Below, in pieces: positions 42,864 through 53,195 of a stretch of DNA of 64,000 nt. Source of the stretch: Novosphingobium sp. Gsoil 351 (GTDB taxonomy: Bacteria; Pseudomonadota; Alphaproteobacteria; Sphingomonadales; Sphingomonadaceae); assembly GCF_009707465.1 (NCBI RefSeq), contig NZ_CP046120.1:2323501-2387500 (forward strand), read 5' to 3'. The notes below the pieces were generated by a model. It was not told the DNA's origin, did not search any database, and worked only from the letters and a program-made list of their open reading frames with translations. The position numbers and the translations under genes were made by a program. Numbering within the stretch: position 1 is the first letter of the stretch; each line of letters begins with the position of its first letter.

Positions 42864-44147
42864 ATGGACAAGATCATCATCCACGGCGGTAAGCGGCTGA
42901 GCGGCACGATCCCGGTCTCCGGCGCCAAAAATTCGGCGCTGACCCTGATCCCTTGCGCGCTGTTGACCGACGAGCCGCTGACCCTGCGCAACCTGCCGCG
43001 GCTGGCCGACATCGACGGCTTTCAGCATCTGATGAACCAGTTCGGGGTATCCACCTCGATCGCCGGTTCGCGGCCCGAGGATTTCGGCCGGGTCATGACG
43101 TTCGAGGCGACGCGGATCACCAGCAGCGTTGCGCCGTACGAGCTGGTCCGCAAGATGCGTGCCTCGATCCTCGTCCTCGGCCCGATGCTGGCGCGGATGG
43201 GCGAGGCGACCGTGTCGCTGCCCGGTGGCTGCGCGATCGGCAATCGCCCGATCGACCTTCATCTCAAGGTTCTGGAGGCGATGGGCGCGCAGATCGAGAT
43301 GGCGGCGGGCTATGTCCGCGCGATCGCGCCCGATGGCGGACTGCCCGGGGGCGAGTTCGATTTTCCGGTGATCTCGGTCGGCGCTACCGAGAACGCGCTG
43401 ATGGCCGCGGCAACCGCCAGCGGGACGGTCCGCCTGCGCAACGCGGCGCGCGAGCCCGAGATCGTCGATCTGTGCAACCTGTTGGTGGCGATGGGCGCGG
43501 AAATCGAGGGAATCGGCCAGTCCGACCTGACGATCCACGGGGTCAAGCGGCTCCACGGCGCGACCTACCGGGTGATGCCCGATCGGATCGAGGCGGGCAG
43601 CTATGCCTGCGCCGCGGCGATCACCGGGGGCGAGGTCACGCTCGCCGGCGCGCGGCCCGAGGAGATGAGCGCGACCAGCCACGCGCTGCGCAACGCCGGG
43701 GTCCAGGTCGAGGCGGTCAAGGGTGGGTTGCACGTCGCTGCCAACGGAGCGCTCAAGGCGGTCAATCTCTCGACCGCACCCTATCCCGGCTTCGCCACCG
43801 ATATGCAGGCGCAGTTGATGGCGCTGCTGTGCCGCGCCGAGGGCACCAGCGTGCTCACCGAGACGATCTTCGAGAACCGCTACATGCACGTCCCCGAGCT
43901 CAACCGGATGGGGGCGCAGATCGAAACCAGCGGACGCACCGCGATCGTCCACGGAGTGGCTGGAATGCACGGCGCCGAAGTGATGGCCACCGACCTGCGC
44001 GCCTCGATGAGCCTGGTGATCGCGGGGCTCGCCGCGACGGGCGAGACGCAGGTCCACCGCCTGTACCACCTCGACCGCGGCTATGAGCGGCTGGAGGAAA
44101 AGCTGGCGCTGCTCGGCGCGGACGTGGAGCGGGTCGGCGGCGACTGA
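42864..44147 (+). CDS. murA: UDP-N-acetylglucosamine 1-carboxyvinyltransferase
   Basis: A 427-residue enolpyruvyl transferase of the EPSP synthase fold that makes the first committed step of peptidoglycan synthesis. [22 protein letters not shown] is the typical start with the active-site lysine (GAKNS), and the catalytic Cys123 lies in [10 protein letters not shown]; with Cys in this position the enzyme should be fosfomycin-sensitive. The C-terminal [29 protein letters not shown] is also standard. The gene is alone on its strand here, divergent from galU, and followed after 155 bases by chrA. Confidence 0.95.
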   Translation: MDKIIIHGGKRLSGTIPVSGAKNSALTLIPCALLTDEPLTLRNLPRLADIDGFQHLMNQFGVSTSIAGSRPEDFGRVMTFEATRITSSVAPYELVRKMRASILVLGPMLARMGEATVSLPGGCAIGNRPIDLHLKVLEAMGAQIEMAAGYVRAIAPDGGLPGGEFDFPVISVGATENALMAAATASGTVRLRNAAREPEIVDLCNLLVAMGAEIEGIGQSDLTIHGVKRLHGATYRVMPDRIEAGSYACAAAITGGEVTLAGARPEEMSATSHALRNAGVQVEAVKGGLHVAANGALKAVNLSTAPYPGFATDMQAQLMALLCRAEGTSVLTETIFENRYMHVPELNRMGAQIETSGRTAIVHGVAGMHGAEVMATDLRASMSLVIAGLAATGETQVHRLYHLDRGYERLEEKLALLGADVERVGGD

Positions 44148-44302
44148 TCTGCGATTGGCCGATTGATAGAACGCCTTTGTTGCCGCCGGCGTCGCTTGGC
44201 CGTAGTTTGACGGAACGGGACGAAGCGGCCTCCCGTCCAGGCGTCCGCGCCCAAGCGTCGCGCTTTTGACAGCGGGTGGTCGCGCCACCTGCGGGAGCGC
44301 GC

Positions 44303-45622
44303 ATGACTTCCCACGATATCGCTACTTCGCCCTCGGCCGTTACCTTCGGCGAACTTCTTCGTGTGTTCACCCGCGTCGGCTTCCTCAGCTTCGGCGGCCC
44401 GGCGGGACAGATCGCGCTGATGCATCGCGAGATCGTCGACGAGCGCGGGTGGGTCGAGGAGGGCGCGTTCCTGCGCGCACTCAACTTGTGTCACCTGCTG
44501 CCCGGACCCGAGGCGCAGCAGCTGGCGACGTGGATCGGCTGGCGGCTCCACGGGGTGCGCGGCGGTTTGGCGGCGGGGATGCTGTTCGTCATCCCCGGCG
44601 CGGCGGTTATGCTCGGGCTATCGCTGCTTTATGTCGCGGCGGCCGGGCTTGGCTGGTTCGCGGCGCTGTTCCTGGGGATCAAGGCGGCGGTGCTGGCGGT
44701 GGTCGCGCAGGCACTGATCCGCGTGGGCGAGCGCGCGCTGGGGACACGGTTCAAGCTGGCGCTCGCGGCGCTGGCGTTCGTTGCGCTGAGCCTGCTTCAC
44801 GCCCCGTTTCCGCTGGTGATCCTGGCTGCGGCGGCGACCGGTGCGCTGGTCCACGCCTGGCGGCCCGATTGGCTGGGCAAGCTCAAGGCGCCTCCGCTGG
44901 AAACCGCACCTGCCTCGCGGCGGCGCGTCGCGGCGGCGACACTCGGCACGATCGCCGCATGGCTGGCGATCTGGGCCGCGCCGATGGCGCTGATCGCGGT
45001 CACGCTGGGGACCGGGCACGTGCTGTGGGACATCGGCGCGTTTTTTTCCAAGCTCGCGGTGGTGACCTTCGGCGGGGCCTATGCGGTGCTGGCCTATATG
45101 GCGCAGCAGGCGGTCGAGAACCTGCACTGGCTTCGCGTTGGCGAGATGGCCGACGGGCTGGGGCTCGCCGAATCGACCCCCGGGCCACTGATCATGGTCA
45201 CCCAGTTCGTCGGCTTCCTCGCCGCGTTTCGCGATCCCGCTCCGTTCACCCCGGTGATGGCGGGAGTGCTCGGCGCGGGGTTGACCACCTGGGTGACGTT
45301 CGCGCCGTGCTTCCTGTGGATTTTCGCCTGCGCCCCGTGGATGGACCGGCTCGAGCGGGTGCCGCGGCTCCAAGCGGCGCTGGCGGCGATCACCGCCGCG
45401 GTGGTCGGGGTGATCGCCAATCTAGCGCTGTGGTTCGCACTGCACGTGCTGTTCGCGCGGATGTTGCCCTCGGGTTTGCCCGATCCGGCAAGCTTCGACT
45501 GGCGCGCGGGGCTGATCGCGATTGGCGCGGCGCTGCTGTTGTTCCGCTTCAATCGCGGCGTGCTCCTCACTCTCGCGCTGGCCGCCTTGGCGGGTTTGGG
45601 ACTAGGCCTGCTGCATTCGTGA
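44303..45622 (+). CDS. chrA: Chromate transporter ChrA (long, two CHR domains)
   Basis: A 439-residue membrane protein from ATG 44303 (MTSHDIATSPSAVTFGELL); GTG 44276 would add nine residues. Two homologous CHR halves are visible: FLSFGGPAGQIALMHREIV with LLPGPEAQQLATWIGWRLHG in the first, and VTFGGAYAVLAYM with STPGPLIMVTQFVGFLAA in the second. It is expected to export chromate, although CHR proteins also occur where chromate is not a known stress. About ten to twelve membrane helices are likely. Its 3' end overlaps by 21 bases with a convergent small gene. Confidence 0.9.
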   Translation: MTSHDIATSPSAVTFGELLRVFTRVGFLSFGGPAGQIALMHREIVDERGWVEEGAFLRALNLCHLLPGPEAQQLATWIGWRLHGVRGGLAAGMLFVIPGAAVMLGLSLLYVAAAGLGWFAALFLGIKAAVLAVVAQALIRVGERALGTRFKLALAALAFVALSLLHAPFPLVILAAAATGALVHAWRPDWLGKLKAPPLETAPASRRRVAAATLGTIAAWLAIWAAPMALIAVTLGTGHVLWDIGAFFSKLAVVTFGGAYAVLAYMAQQAVENLHWLRVGEMADGLGLAESTPGPLIMVTQFVGFLAAFRDPAPFTPVMAGVLGAGLTTWVTFAPCFLWIFACAPWMDRLERVPRLQAALAAITAAVVGVIANLALWFALHVLFARMLPSGLPDPASFDWRAGLIAIGAALLLFRFNRGVLLTLALAALAGLGLGLLHS

Positions 45623-45850
45623 AGCGAGCCAGCCGACCAGCCACAGGCGGATTGCGCTGGCGAGGCCCGGTGGGGTCGGGCTGGCGATTCGCTCGCCATC
45701 GATGCGTGCGACCAGGGCGTTGACCGGCACGCCCTCCAGCTTGGCCGCGGTGCGCAAGATTTCCCAGAACAGCGGCTCGAGGCTGATCGAGGTCTTGTGC
45801 CCGGCGATCTCGACCGAATGCTTGCGCGGTGGGTGGTAGGGCGTGGTCAT
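45602..45850 (-). CDS. Ribbon-helix-helix domain protein
   Basis: An 82-residue protein from ATG 45850 (MTTPYHPPRKHSVEIAGHKTSISLEPLFWEIL). The pattern of a short basic strand (HKTSISLEP) followed by two helices (LFWEILRTAAKLEG and VNALVARIDGE) is that of the RHH_4 family common in alphaproteobacteria. It is probably a small DNA-binding protein, and no partner toxin is adjacent. It converges on chrA with an overlap of 21 bases and is followed on the upstream side by phaB-like sequence 36 bases away. The target is unknown. Confidence 0.75.
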   Translation of the reverse strand: MTTPYHPPRKHSVEIAGHKTSISLEPLFWEILRTAAKLEGVPVNALVARIDGERIASPTPPGLASAIRLWLVGWLASRMQQA

Positions 45851-45886
45851 GAGCGGTGTTAGTTTACCGCTCAAATCGATCCTACC

Positions 45887-46609
45887 TCAATACATGTGTT
45901 GCCCGCCGTTGATGCTCAGCGTCGAACCCGTCACGAACCCGCCGTTCTCCGAGCAGAGGAAGTTGACCCCGCGCGCGATCTCGCTGGCCTGGCCGAGGCG
46001 ACCGACGGGAATCTTGGCGACGATCTTCTCGAGCACCGGCGGCGGGACCGCGGCGACCATGTCGGTGTCGATATAGCCCGGGGCGATGGCGTTGACGGTC
46101 ACGCCGAACTTGGCGCCTTCCTGCGCCAGCGCCTTGGTGAAGCCGTGGATGCCCGATTTGGCGGCGGCGTAGTTGACCTGGCCGTACTGCCCGGCCTGGC
46201 CGTTGATCGAGCCGATGTTGACGATCCGTCCCCAGCCGCGCTCGCGCATGCCGGGGAATGTCGCCTTGGCCATGTTGAAACACCCGCCAAGGTTGATCCG
46301 CATCACCTCGTTCCAGTCGTCGAAGCTCATCTTGTGGAGCGTGCCGTCGCGGGTGATCCCGGCGTTGTTAATCACCGCGTCGATCGGCCCGACCTCTTCG
46401 GCCACCCGGGCGCAGCCATCGAGGCAGGCCTGATGGTCGCCGACATCCCACTTGTAGGCCTTGATCCCGGTCTTTTCGGTGAAGGCGCGCGCCTTTTCCT
46501 CGTTACCCGCATAGTTGGCGACAACGGTGAAGCCGTGCGCCTTGAGCCCGAGGCTGACCGCCTCGCCGATGCCGCGGGTACCCCCGGTCACGATTGCCAC
46601 ACGGCCCAT
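45887..46609 (-). CDS. phaB: Acetoacetyl-CoA reductase (SDR)
   Basis: A 240-residue short-chain dehydrogenase closely following the PhaB/PhbB pattern: MGRVAIVTGGTRGIGEAVS at the N-terminus, NNAGITRDGTLHKMSFDDWNEVMRINL, of which NNAGITRD is the key block, catalytic Tyr and Lys in YGQVNYAAAKSG, and INGGQHMY at the C-terminus. It reduces acetoacetyl-CoA to (R)-3-hydroxybutyryl-CoA with NADPH for polyhydroxybutyrate. The thiolase and synthase are not in the window. ATG 46609 is used; a TTG directly upstream is in frame. Confidence 0.88.
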   Translation of the reverse strand: MGRVAIVTGGTRGIGEAVSLGLKAHGFTVVANYAGNEEKARAFTEKTGIKAYKWDVGDHQACLDGCARVAEEVGPIDAVINNAGITRDGTLHKMSFDDWNEVMRINLGGCFNMAKATFPGMRERGWGRIVNIGSINGQAGQYGQVNYAAAKSGIHGFTKALAQEGAKFGVTVNAIAPGYIDTDMVAAVPPPVLEKIVAKIPVGRLGQASEIARGVNFLCSENGGFVTGSTLSINGGQHMY

Positions 46610-46718
46610 CAACAGTCTCCCAAGCTTGGTTATGCCGGGATGACGCTAGGGAATGCGAGGGAAGGGAGCAAGTCGAGCGACGTGAAATCGCAAGACCCGG
46701 CCTAAATAGCAACGCTGC

Positions 46719-47522
46719 CTAGAAGCGGAACTGGGTTCCGACGTAGACCGCCTGGCTATCCTGCGTGGCGTCGGTCAGCGGCGCGACGCGGTCGCGCTCG
46801 GACGAATAGCGGACACCAGCGGTAACCGCGAGGTTGCGGGCGACGCGATAGCTGCCGCCGACATCGACCGAATAATCGCCCTGGCCTTCTAGCGTTCGCG
46901 GTGCGCGCCCAGGCTTGGCGGTCTCGTCGAGCGCGACGCGCGGGGCGAAGCGCGGGGCATCGCCGCCGGCGGTTCGGTTCTTGCCTGCGCCCCCAGCGAA
47001 CGCGGCAAGGTCGGGCATGCTGTCGAATTTCTTGATCTCGGGCGCAACGATCGCCCCGGCCAACTTGGGCGCCAGCTTGGGCGCGAAGCTTTCGTATCCG
47101 CGGGCGACACCCAGGTTGAATCCGCCCGGAACGATCCGCACCGCGGCCATACCCGGCTGCGCCGCGGCGGCTGCGAGCGCCTGGCGAATCGCTACGGCCC
47201 GGGCGGTCTCGCTATCCACGCGAACCGCAACAGTCACCGCGCGATTGGCGCGGCCGTCGCTGGCCGCGGGGGTGAACTTGAACAGCGGGCTGTTGGCGAG
47301 GCGATTGATGCTGACCCGCGCCGCCATCCGCGGATCGACCGAGGCTGGAGTGAACGAACCGATGCTGCCGCGCGCCGACAGGCTGACCGGGCGCGAATCG
47401 AATCCGCTCGAGAACGCATTGCCGACATCGGGATGCATCAGCAGGCCGAAAGCCAGCGCACCGGCGGCGACAGCGCCCAGCGCCCGCCCTCCTGCCTTGC
47501 CCTGACGACCTTGCCCGCGCAT
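46719..47522 (-). CDS. Hypothetical secreted or outer-membrane protein
   Basis: A 267-residue protein. The N-terminus is basic and then hydrophobic (ALGAVAAGALAFGLLMHP), fitting a signal peptide or anchor. The middle is rich in A, R, V and P without recognised domain. The last 60 residues (YSVDVGGSYRVARNLAVTAGVRYSSERDRV ... QAVYVGTQFRF in parts) alternate like outer-membrane beta strands and end in Phe, the usual outer-membrane barrel C-terminus. A barrel or partial barrel is therefore possible. No functional neighbours are evident. Confidence 0.5.
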   Translation of the reverse strand: MRGQGRQGKAGGRALGAVAAGALAFGLLMHPDVGNAFSSGFDSRPVSLSARGSIGSFTPASVDPRMAARVSINRLANSPLFKFTPAASDGRANRAVTVAVRVDSETARAVAIRQALAAAAAQPGMAAVRIVPGGFNLGVARGYESFAPKLAPKLAGAIVAPEIKKFDSMPDLAAFAGGAGKNRTAGGDAPRFAPRVALDETAKPGRAPRTLEGQGDYSVDVGGSYRVARNLAVTAGVRYSSERDRVAPLTDATQDSQAVYVGTQFRF

Positions 47523-47858
47523 CGATTTTGCCCTCAGTCCCCGTTCCGGCTTCTACCGCGAATCGCCGGGATCGTTCCCGGATTCGCCACGCACCTATAG
47601 TGGTGTCTCTGACATAGCCTTTTCAACCGAAAAATCCACATTTTCCCGACCGTTCGACCCTTTCGGCATAAGGTGTTGCCCAAGACGCACAGACTCGCCG
47701 CAAGGTTCATTCACCGTTCACCCGCGGAACGCCCAAGAAGGCCTTCGGGCGAACGGGCTTGCCGCCCGCGCGCGAGCGATGATAGAGCGCCCCCGAAGCC
47801 AGCGACACGCGGTATTGTGCCGCGCTTGATCGCCCACCAAAGAGCAGGATTCCAGCGC
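47523..47858. other. Divergent intergenic region
   Basis: About 336 bases between divergently transcribed genes. It must hold both promoters. A moderately AT-rich part lies at about 47590-47670, but I cannot pick out a convincing -35/-10 pair. No RNA gene or repeat is seen. Confidence 0.3.
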
Positions 47859-48326
47859 GTGACCACCAGCCGAACCTTTGCCCCAGTTTCGCGTGCGCTT
47901 TCCTGGCGTACGCTCGGCGTCGTCGCGGCGGCAGCCTTGCTCGCCTCGTGCGGTGGCGGAGGCGGACGCCCCAAGGCCGATCTGGCGGCAAGCAAGGTCA
48001 CCACGATCGGGGTCAACAGCTATCTGTGGCGCGCAAGCCTGGAAACGCTGTCGTTCATGCCGCTGGTCCAGACCGACAGCAACGGCGGGGTCATCGTCAC
48101 CGATTGGTACGCCAACCCCAACAATCCCTCGGAGCGGGTCAAGGTCACCGTCTCGATCCTCGACCAGGATTTGCGCGCCGACGCGGTGCGCGTCGCAGCC
48201 AGCCGTCAGGTGGCGCAAGGCGGGGGCTGGGTCGATGCCCCGGTCCAGGCCGCGACCGTCCAGAAGCTGGAAGACATTATCCTGACCAAGGCGCGCGATT
48301 TGCGGCGCTCCGCGGTCAGGGGCTGA
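47859..48326 (+). CDS. DUF3576 domain lipoprotein
   Basis: A 155-residue protein starting at GTG 47859 ([16 protein letters not shown]). The signal peptide ends in a lipobox ([13 protein letters not shown]), so the mature protein is lipid-anchored. The rest ([29 protein letters not shown], then [21 protein letters not shown]) is typical DUF3576, a conserved alphaproteobacterial family found directly upstream of leuS, as here. It is likely an outer-membrane or periplasmic lipoprotein; its function is not known. Confidence 0.82.
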   Translation: MTTSRTFAPVSRALSWRTLGVVAAAALLASCGGGGGRPKADLAASKVTTIGVNSYLWRASLETLSFMPLVQTDSNGGVIVTDWYANPNNPSERVKVTVSILDQDLRADAVRVAASRQVAQGGGWVDAPVQAATVQKLEDIILTKARDLRRSAVRG

Positions 48327-48348
48327 GCGACGGGGCTGCCGAGACCCG

Positions 48349-48444
48349 GCTCGTTCCGAGCTTGTCGAAGGTCCGTTCTCCTTCTGGCAGTTGCGCACGA
48401 GGCGCGAGGCAGCGGACGGTGCTTCGATTGCTCAGCACGAACGG
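48349..48444. repeat. REP-like inverted repeat upstream of leuS
   Basis: The stretch around 48350-48372 contains GAGCTTGTCGAAGGTCCG and the stretch around 48417-48444 contains GTGCTTCGATTGCTCAGCAC followed by GAACGG. These are two imperfect, oppositely oriented copies of a short motif (CGTTCGTGCTGAGC...TCGAAGCAC) that I know as a widespread intergenic repeat in sphingomonads and relatives. Confidence 0.5.
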
Positions 48445-48459
48445 GTCCGGGTGACTGAG

Positions 48460-50998
48460 ATGACCAGCGAACGTTTCGATCCCGCCGCCGCCGACCCGCG
48501 CTGGCAAGCCGCGTGGGACGCTGGCCAGACCTTTCGCGCCGATTCCGCGAGCGGCGCCGACGACAACCGCCCGCACAGCTACGTGCTGGAGATGTTTCCA
48601 TACCCCTCGGGGCGGATTCATATCGGCCACGTTCGCAATTACACGATGGGTGACGTGCTGGCGCGCTACAAGCGGATGCGCGGGCACGCGGTGCTCCACC
48701 CGATGGGCTGGGACGCGTTCGGAATGCCGGCCGAGAACGCGGCGATGGAGCAGGGCGTCCACCCCGGCGGTTGGACCCGGGCCAACATCGCGGCGATGAA
48801 GACCCAGCTCAAGCGGCTCGGCTTCGCTCTCGACTGGAGCCGCGAACTGGCGACCTGCGAGCCCGAGTACTATGGCCACGAACAGGCGCTGTTTCTCGAT
48901 CTTTACGCCGCGGGGCTGGTCTATCGCAAGGAATCGGCGGTCAACTGGGACCCGGTCGACCAGACCGTGCTGGCCAACGAACAGGTGATCGACGGGCGCG
49001 GCTGGCGCAGCGGCGCGCCGGTCGAGAAGCGCAAGCTCAGCCAGTGGTTCCTGAGGATCACCCAGTTTGCCGACGAACTGCTCGATGGGCTGGGCAGCCT
49101 CGACAAGTGGCCCGACAAGGTCCGGCTGATGCAGGAGAACTGGATCGGCAAGAGCCAGGGGTTGCGCTGCACCTTCAAGCTCACCGACAGCTCGGAAGGC
49201 ATTGAGGTGTTCACCACGCGCCCCGACACAATGTTCGGCGCGAGCTTCGTGGCGATCGCCGCCGAGCATCCGCTGGCGACACGGCTGGCCGAGCACGCGC
49301 CCGAACTGGCCGCGTTCATCGCGGCCTGTAAACGCGGCGGGACCACTGCCGCCGAACTCGAAACCGCCGAAAAGATGGGTTTCGCTACCGGGTTGTCGGT
49401 TACCCACCCGCTCGACCCGGATTGGCACCTGCCCGTCTACGTCGCCAACTTCGTGCTGATGGAGTACGGCACCGGGGCGGTGTTCGGCTGCCCAGCGCAT
49501 GACCAGCGCGACCTCGATTTCGCGCGCAAGTACGAGCTGCCGGTGCATCGTGTCGTCGCCGATGGCGAGCACACCGGCCAGGTGTTCACCGGTGACGAGG
49601 CTTACACCGGGCCGGGCCGGATCGTGAATTCGCACTGGATGGACGGGATGACCGTCGACGAGGCCAAGCGCGCGGTCATCGCCAGGGCGCAGCACGACGG
49701 CTGGGGCGTGGCCCAGACCCAATGGCGGCTGCGCGATTGGGGGGTGAGCCGCCAGCGGTACTGGGGCACGCCAATCCCGTTCATCCACTGTGCCGTTTGC
49801 GGCATCGTGCCGGTGCCCAAGCACCAGTTGCCGGTTGTGCTGCCCGAGGATGTCGATTTCCAGACGCCCGGCAACCCGCTGCTCCGCCACCCCACCTGGA
49901 AGCGCGTCGCCTGCCCCAAATGCGGCGCGCCGGCCGAACGCGAGACCGACACGCTCGACACGTTCGTCGATTCGAGCTGGTATTTCCTGCGCTTCGCCAG
50001 CCAACCCGCGGACAAGCCGTTCGACCGCGCCGAACTGGCCAAGTGGCTGCCGGTCGAGCAATACATCGGCGGGATCGAGCACGCGATCCTCCATTTGCTC
50101 TATGCCCGGTTCTGGACGCGGGCGTTGCAGCACATCGGCCTGATCGACTTTGCCGAACCGTTCGCCAGTCTGTTCACCCAGGGGATGGTGACGCACGAGA
50201 CGTACTCTCGCGACGTCGACGGACGCGAAATTTTCTTCAGCCCCGGCGAAGTCGAGCGATCGGGCGATGGCGCGACCTTGCGTGCGGACGGTGGGCCGGT
50301 AGCGATCGGCCGGGTCATCAAGATGTCCAAGTCGAAGAAGAACACGGTCGATCCGGACGAGATCGTCGCCAAATACGGCGCCGACGCGGTGCGCTGGTTC
50401 ATGCTCTCCGACAGCCCGCCCGAGCGCGACCTGCCGTGGTCCGAGGCAGGGGATCGAAGGCTGCTGGCGCTTCGTCCAGCGGGTCTGGCGGCTCTGCGGA
50501 CAATACGACGTCGCGGCGACCGGCAGCGACGTCGCACTCGACCGCAAGCAGCACCAGGCGGTCGCAGCGGTCGCCGCGGACGTCGAGGCGCTCGGCTTCA
50601 ACAAGGCGGTAGCGCAGATCTATGGTCTCGCCAGCGCGATCGAAAAGGCCGCGCCCTCGGCCAGCCGCTCGGCAGCGATCCGCACGTTGCTGCTGCTCGC
50701 CGCGCCGATGATGCCGCATCTTGCCGAAGAGGCCTGGGCGCAGATGGGCGAAGCCGGCCTGATCGCCGACGCCGCCTGGCCGCCGGTCGATCCGGCGCTG
50801 CTGGTCGAGGACGAGGTCACCGTCGCGGTTCAGGTCCGCGGCAAGCTGCGCGATACGCTGACCGTCGCCAAGGGCACCCCGCGCGAAGACCTGGAGGCGC
50901 TTGCCCTGGCCAGCGACAAGGTCCAGCGTGCGCTGGATGGAGCGGCGGTAAAGAAGGTGATCGTGGTGCCCGACCGGCTGGTCAACCTCGTCGCATGA
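48460..50998 (+). CDS. leuS: Leucyl-tRNA synthetase, frameshifted as given
   Basis: A class Ia synthetase that charges tRNA-Leu. From ATG 48460 the protein has [22 protein letters not shown] with the HIGH-type motif, the editing (CP1) domain with a [12 protein letters not shown] block, and the KMSKSKKN catalytic loop near residue 624. At 50449-50452 a run of four G shifts the frame: with three G it reads [18 protein letters not shown] and continues to the stop at 50998 (845 residues). Because leuS is essential, a homopolymer over-call is far more likely than a real break. It overlaps lptE by four bases. Confidence 0.93.
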
Positions 50999-51498
50999 AG
51001 CGGCTCGCAATCCCGGCCGCCGCGCTTTTCCTGTGCTCGTGCGGTCTCCAGCCGATGTACGCGGGCGGCGGCAATGGGATGGTTGCGCGCTCGCTCGCCG
51101 ACGTGGCGGTGCCGGCGATCGAGGGCCAGCAGGGTTGGCTGGTGCGCAATGCGCTGATCGACCGGCTCGGCACCGCAGGCGCGACCGGCGCGCGCTACCG
51201 GCTCGAAGTCCGTCTCGACGACAAGCTCGAAGGTCTCGGACTGCTCGGCAACGACACCATCGCGCGCGAGCGGCGGACGTTGCGCGCGCGCTATCAGCTG
51301 GTCGACGCGCAGGACGGCAAGGTCCTGCTCGATGCCACTGCCGGGTCGGACGCGGGGATCGACGTGGTCGGTTCCGAATACGCGACGATCGCCGCCGAGC
51401 AGACCGCGCTGGAGAATCTGGCGCGGGTGGTCGCCGATCAGATCGTCACCAAAGTTTCGCTGCGGCTGCGTTCAGGCGGAGATAGCGCCAGCAAGTGA
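50995..51498 (+). CDS. lptE: LPS assembly lipoprotein LptE
   Basis: A 167-residue lipoprotein from ATG 50995, in the ATGA overlap with leuS. The signal ends in the lipobox ([15 protein letters not shown]), and [10 protein letters not shown] after the cysteine is the signature of alphaproteobacterial LptE. The mature domain (YRLEVRLDD ... [17 protein letters not shown]) fits the alpha/beta LptE fold. It plugs the LptD barrel for LPS delivery to the outer membrane. The operon leuS-lptE-holA is the normal order in this group. Confidence 0.9.
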   Translation: MKRLAIPAAALFLCSCGLQPMYAGGGNGMVARSLADVAVPAIEGQQGWLVRNALIDRLGTAGATGARYRLEVRLDDKLEGLGLLGNDTIARERRTLRARYQLVDAQDGKVLLDATAGSDAGIDVVGSEYATIAAEQTALENLARVVADQIVTKVSLRLRSGGDSASK

Positions 51499-51508
51499 AG
51501 GCCGCACG

Positions 51509-52549
51509 ATGAAAGCCACCCAGGCCAACTTCGCCGCCACCGCCGCGCGGGCCGCGCGCGAATGCCGGACCTTCTATTTCTGCGGACCCGACGAGGCGGG
51601 CGCTCACGATGCCGCACAGGCGATCGTCGCGCTGCTGCCAGCCGGGATCGAGCGGGTCGAACTTGCCGGGGCGGATCTGCGCAAGGACCCGGTGCTGCTC
51701 TCGGACGAGGCGCGCTCTACTTCCTTGTTCGGCGGTGCGCGCTACATTTTCGTCCGCACCGCGGGCGACGAGACCAGCGAGGCGGTGGAGAACCTCCTGG
51801 CCGACGAAGTCGAGGCCTGCCCGGTGCTGATCGTGGCTACCTCGGCGACCGATAAGAGCCGCGTGGCCAAGCTGCTGGCCGAGCGCAAGGATGCGCTGGT
51901 GGCGATGTTCTACGCTCCCGACCTGCCCGCGGTGGCGCAGGCGGTGCGCACGATGGCCGATTCGGCGGGGGTGCGGATCGATGGCGCCTTGGCGGAACGG
52001 ATCGCCAAGGCCTGTGCGCTCGACACGCGGATGGCGCGCAGCGAGATCGAAAAGCTTGCGTTGTATCTCGACGCCGGGCCGCAGGCGCCAAGGACCGCCG
52101 ATGCCGAGGCGCTCGACGCGATCGGGGCGAAGAACGAGGACGACGGATTCATGCCGATCGTCAATTGCGTGCTCGGCGGCGATGTCGGGCGCCTGTCGGC
52201 CGAGCTGACGCGGCTGCGCGAGCTGTCGCTGAATCCGGTGGGTCTGCTCCTGGCGTTCGAGCGACGGGCGGCGCAGCTCGCCCAGCTTGCGGCGCGGATG
52301 GGGCCGCGCGGCGATGTCCAGCGCTTCATGGAGAGCGAACGCCAGGCGCGCCGGGTGTTCTTCCGCGACGCGCCCGATCTCACCAACCAGCTGCGCCGCT
52401 GGCGCGGCAAGCGGTTGACCCGGCTGGTCGAACGGCTCGTGGCGCTACATCGCGAACTTATGGCCAACAGCCAGAGCGCCGGGTTGCTGCTAGCCCAGGG
52501 CCTAACCGAAATCGCCCGGGCGGCGGCCGCCGTGGAGCGGGTCCGGTAG
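51509..52549 (+). CDS. holA: DNA polymerase III subunit delta
   Basis: A 346-residue clamp-loader subunit from ATG 51509, ten bases after lptE. The sequence shows the HolA pattern: TFYFCGPDEAGAHDAA at the N-terminus, SLFGGARYIFVR, VLIVATSATDKSRVAKLL in the AAA-like domain (without a functional P-loop), then IEKLALYLDAG and the C-terminal helical domain ending LLLAQGLTEIAR. It opens the beta clamp within the clamp loader. It converges with lptA 20 bases away. Confidence 0.9.
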   Translation: MKATQANFAATAARAARECRTFYFCGPDEAGAHDAAQAIVALLPAGIERVELAGADLRKDPVLLSDEARSTSLFGGARYIFVRTAGDETSEAVENLLADEVEACPVLIVATSATDKSRVAKLLAERKDALVAMFYAPDLPAVAQAVRTMADSAGVRIDGALAERIAKACALDTRMARSEIEKLALYLDAGPQAPRTADAEALDAIGAKNEDDGFMPIVNCVLGGDVGRLSAELTRLRELSLNPVGLLLAFERRAAQLAQLAARMGPRGDVQRFMESERQARRVFFRDAPDLTNQLRRWRGKRLTRLVERLVALHRELMANSQSAGLLLAQGLTEIARAAAAVERVR

Positions 52550-52568
52550 GTCGGTGAAGACGGCGGCG

Positions 52569-53195
52569 TCAGTTCTTCTTCGGCACCGCGAAGCTCCCGC
52601 TAACGCGCCCGCCGCGGCCCGAGCTCGTCCCCAGCGCCGATGATGAGCCGCCGGCGCGGCCATCGACGCTCGAGACGCCGCTGTTCAGATCGATCACCAG
52701 CCGCCCGCCGTTGAGCGTGTCGGCGCCGCGGCGCAGGCCGACATTGCCGACCATGGTGATGATCCGGCGGTTGAAATCGTAGATCGCGACGTCGCCGCGG
52801 GCCGTCTCGCTGCCGCGATCGACCTTGACCCCGCCGGTGGCGTCGATCCGCTGGATCGCCAGGCTCGCGGTGTCGGTATAGGCGACCGTGGTCCGCGCCG
52901 CGTTGAGCCTGAGATCGCCCTGGCGGATATCGACGTTGCCCGACAGGACCACCCGGTTCTGGCGGTCCTGCAGCTCGATCCGGTCAGCCGAGTAGTTGAC
53001 CGGCTGGTTGCTGTTGAACCCCGAGATGCCCTGCGCCTGGGCCACCCAGCCCGCTCCGGCGAGCAGAGCCGTGCCTGCCGCGAACCCGGCGGTCAGCGCG
53101 CGCAAGGCCAGGGAACGCACAGCGAGGGTCGGGCGGGTGTCCATGGAATCGCGCCTTAACCGCTTGGCGACGCCGGGGGAAGGGCGCTGCCTCAT
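52569..53195 (-). CDS. lptA: LPS transport periplasmic protein LptA
   Basis: A 208-residue protein of the OstA-like fold: QPVNYSADRIELQDRQNRVVLSGNVDIRQGDLRLNAA, of which VVLSGNVDIRQGDLRL is the repeat that gives the beta-jellyroll, then TARGDVAIYDFNRRIITMVGNV. ATG 53195 overlaps the lptC stop (ATGA), which argues for translational coupling; ATG 53144 (MDTRPTLAVRS) is a plausible alternative and would leave a more compact signal peptide. It bridges the periplasm between LptC and LptD for LPS transport. Confidence 0.88.
   Translation of the reverse strand: MRQRPSPGVAKRLRRDSMDTRPTLAVRSLALRALTAGFAAGTALLAGAGWVAQAQGISGFNSNQPVNYSADRIELQDRQNRVVLSGNVDIRQGDLRLNAARTTVAYTDTASLAIQRIDATGGVKVDRGSETARGDVAIYDFNRRIITMVGNVGLRRGADTLNGGRLVIDLNSGVSSVDGRAGGSSSALGTSSGRGGRVSGSFAVPKKN

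Noticed and set aside
42486..44288. 600-residue minus-strand frame over murA
   Set aside because: Antisense shadow of murA and of the galU start; no recognisable domain.
44266..45723. 485-residue plus-strand frame overlapping chrA
   Set aside because: Arginine- and glycine-rich shadow; chrA in the neighbouring frame has both CHR domains.
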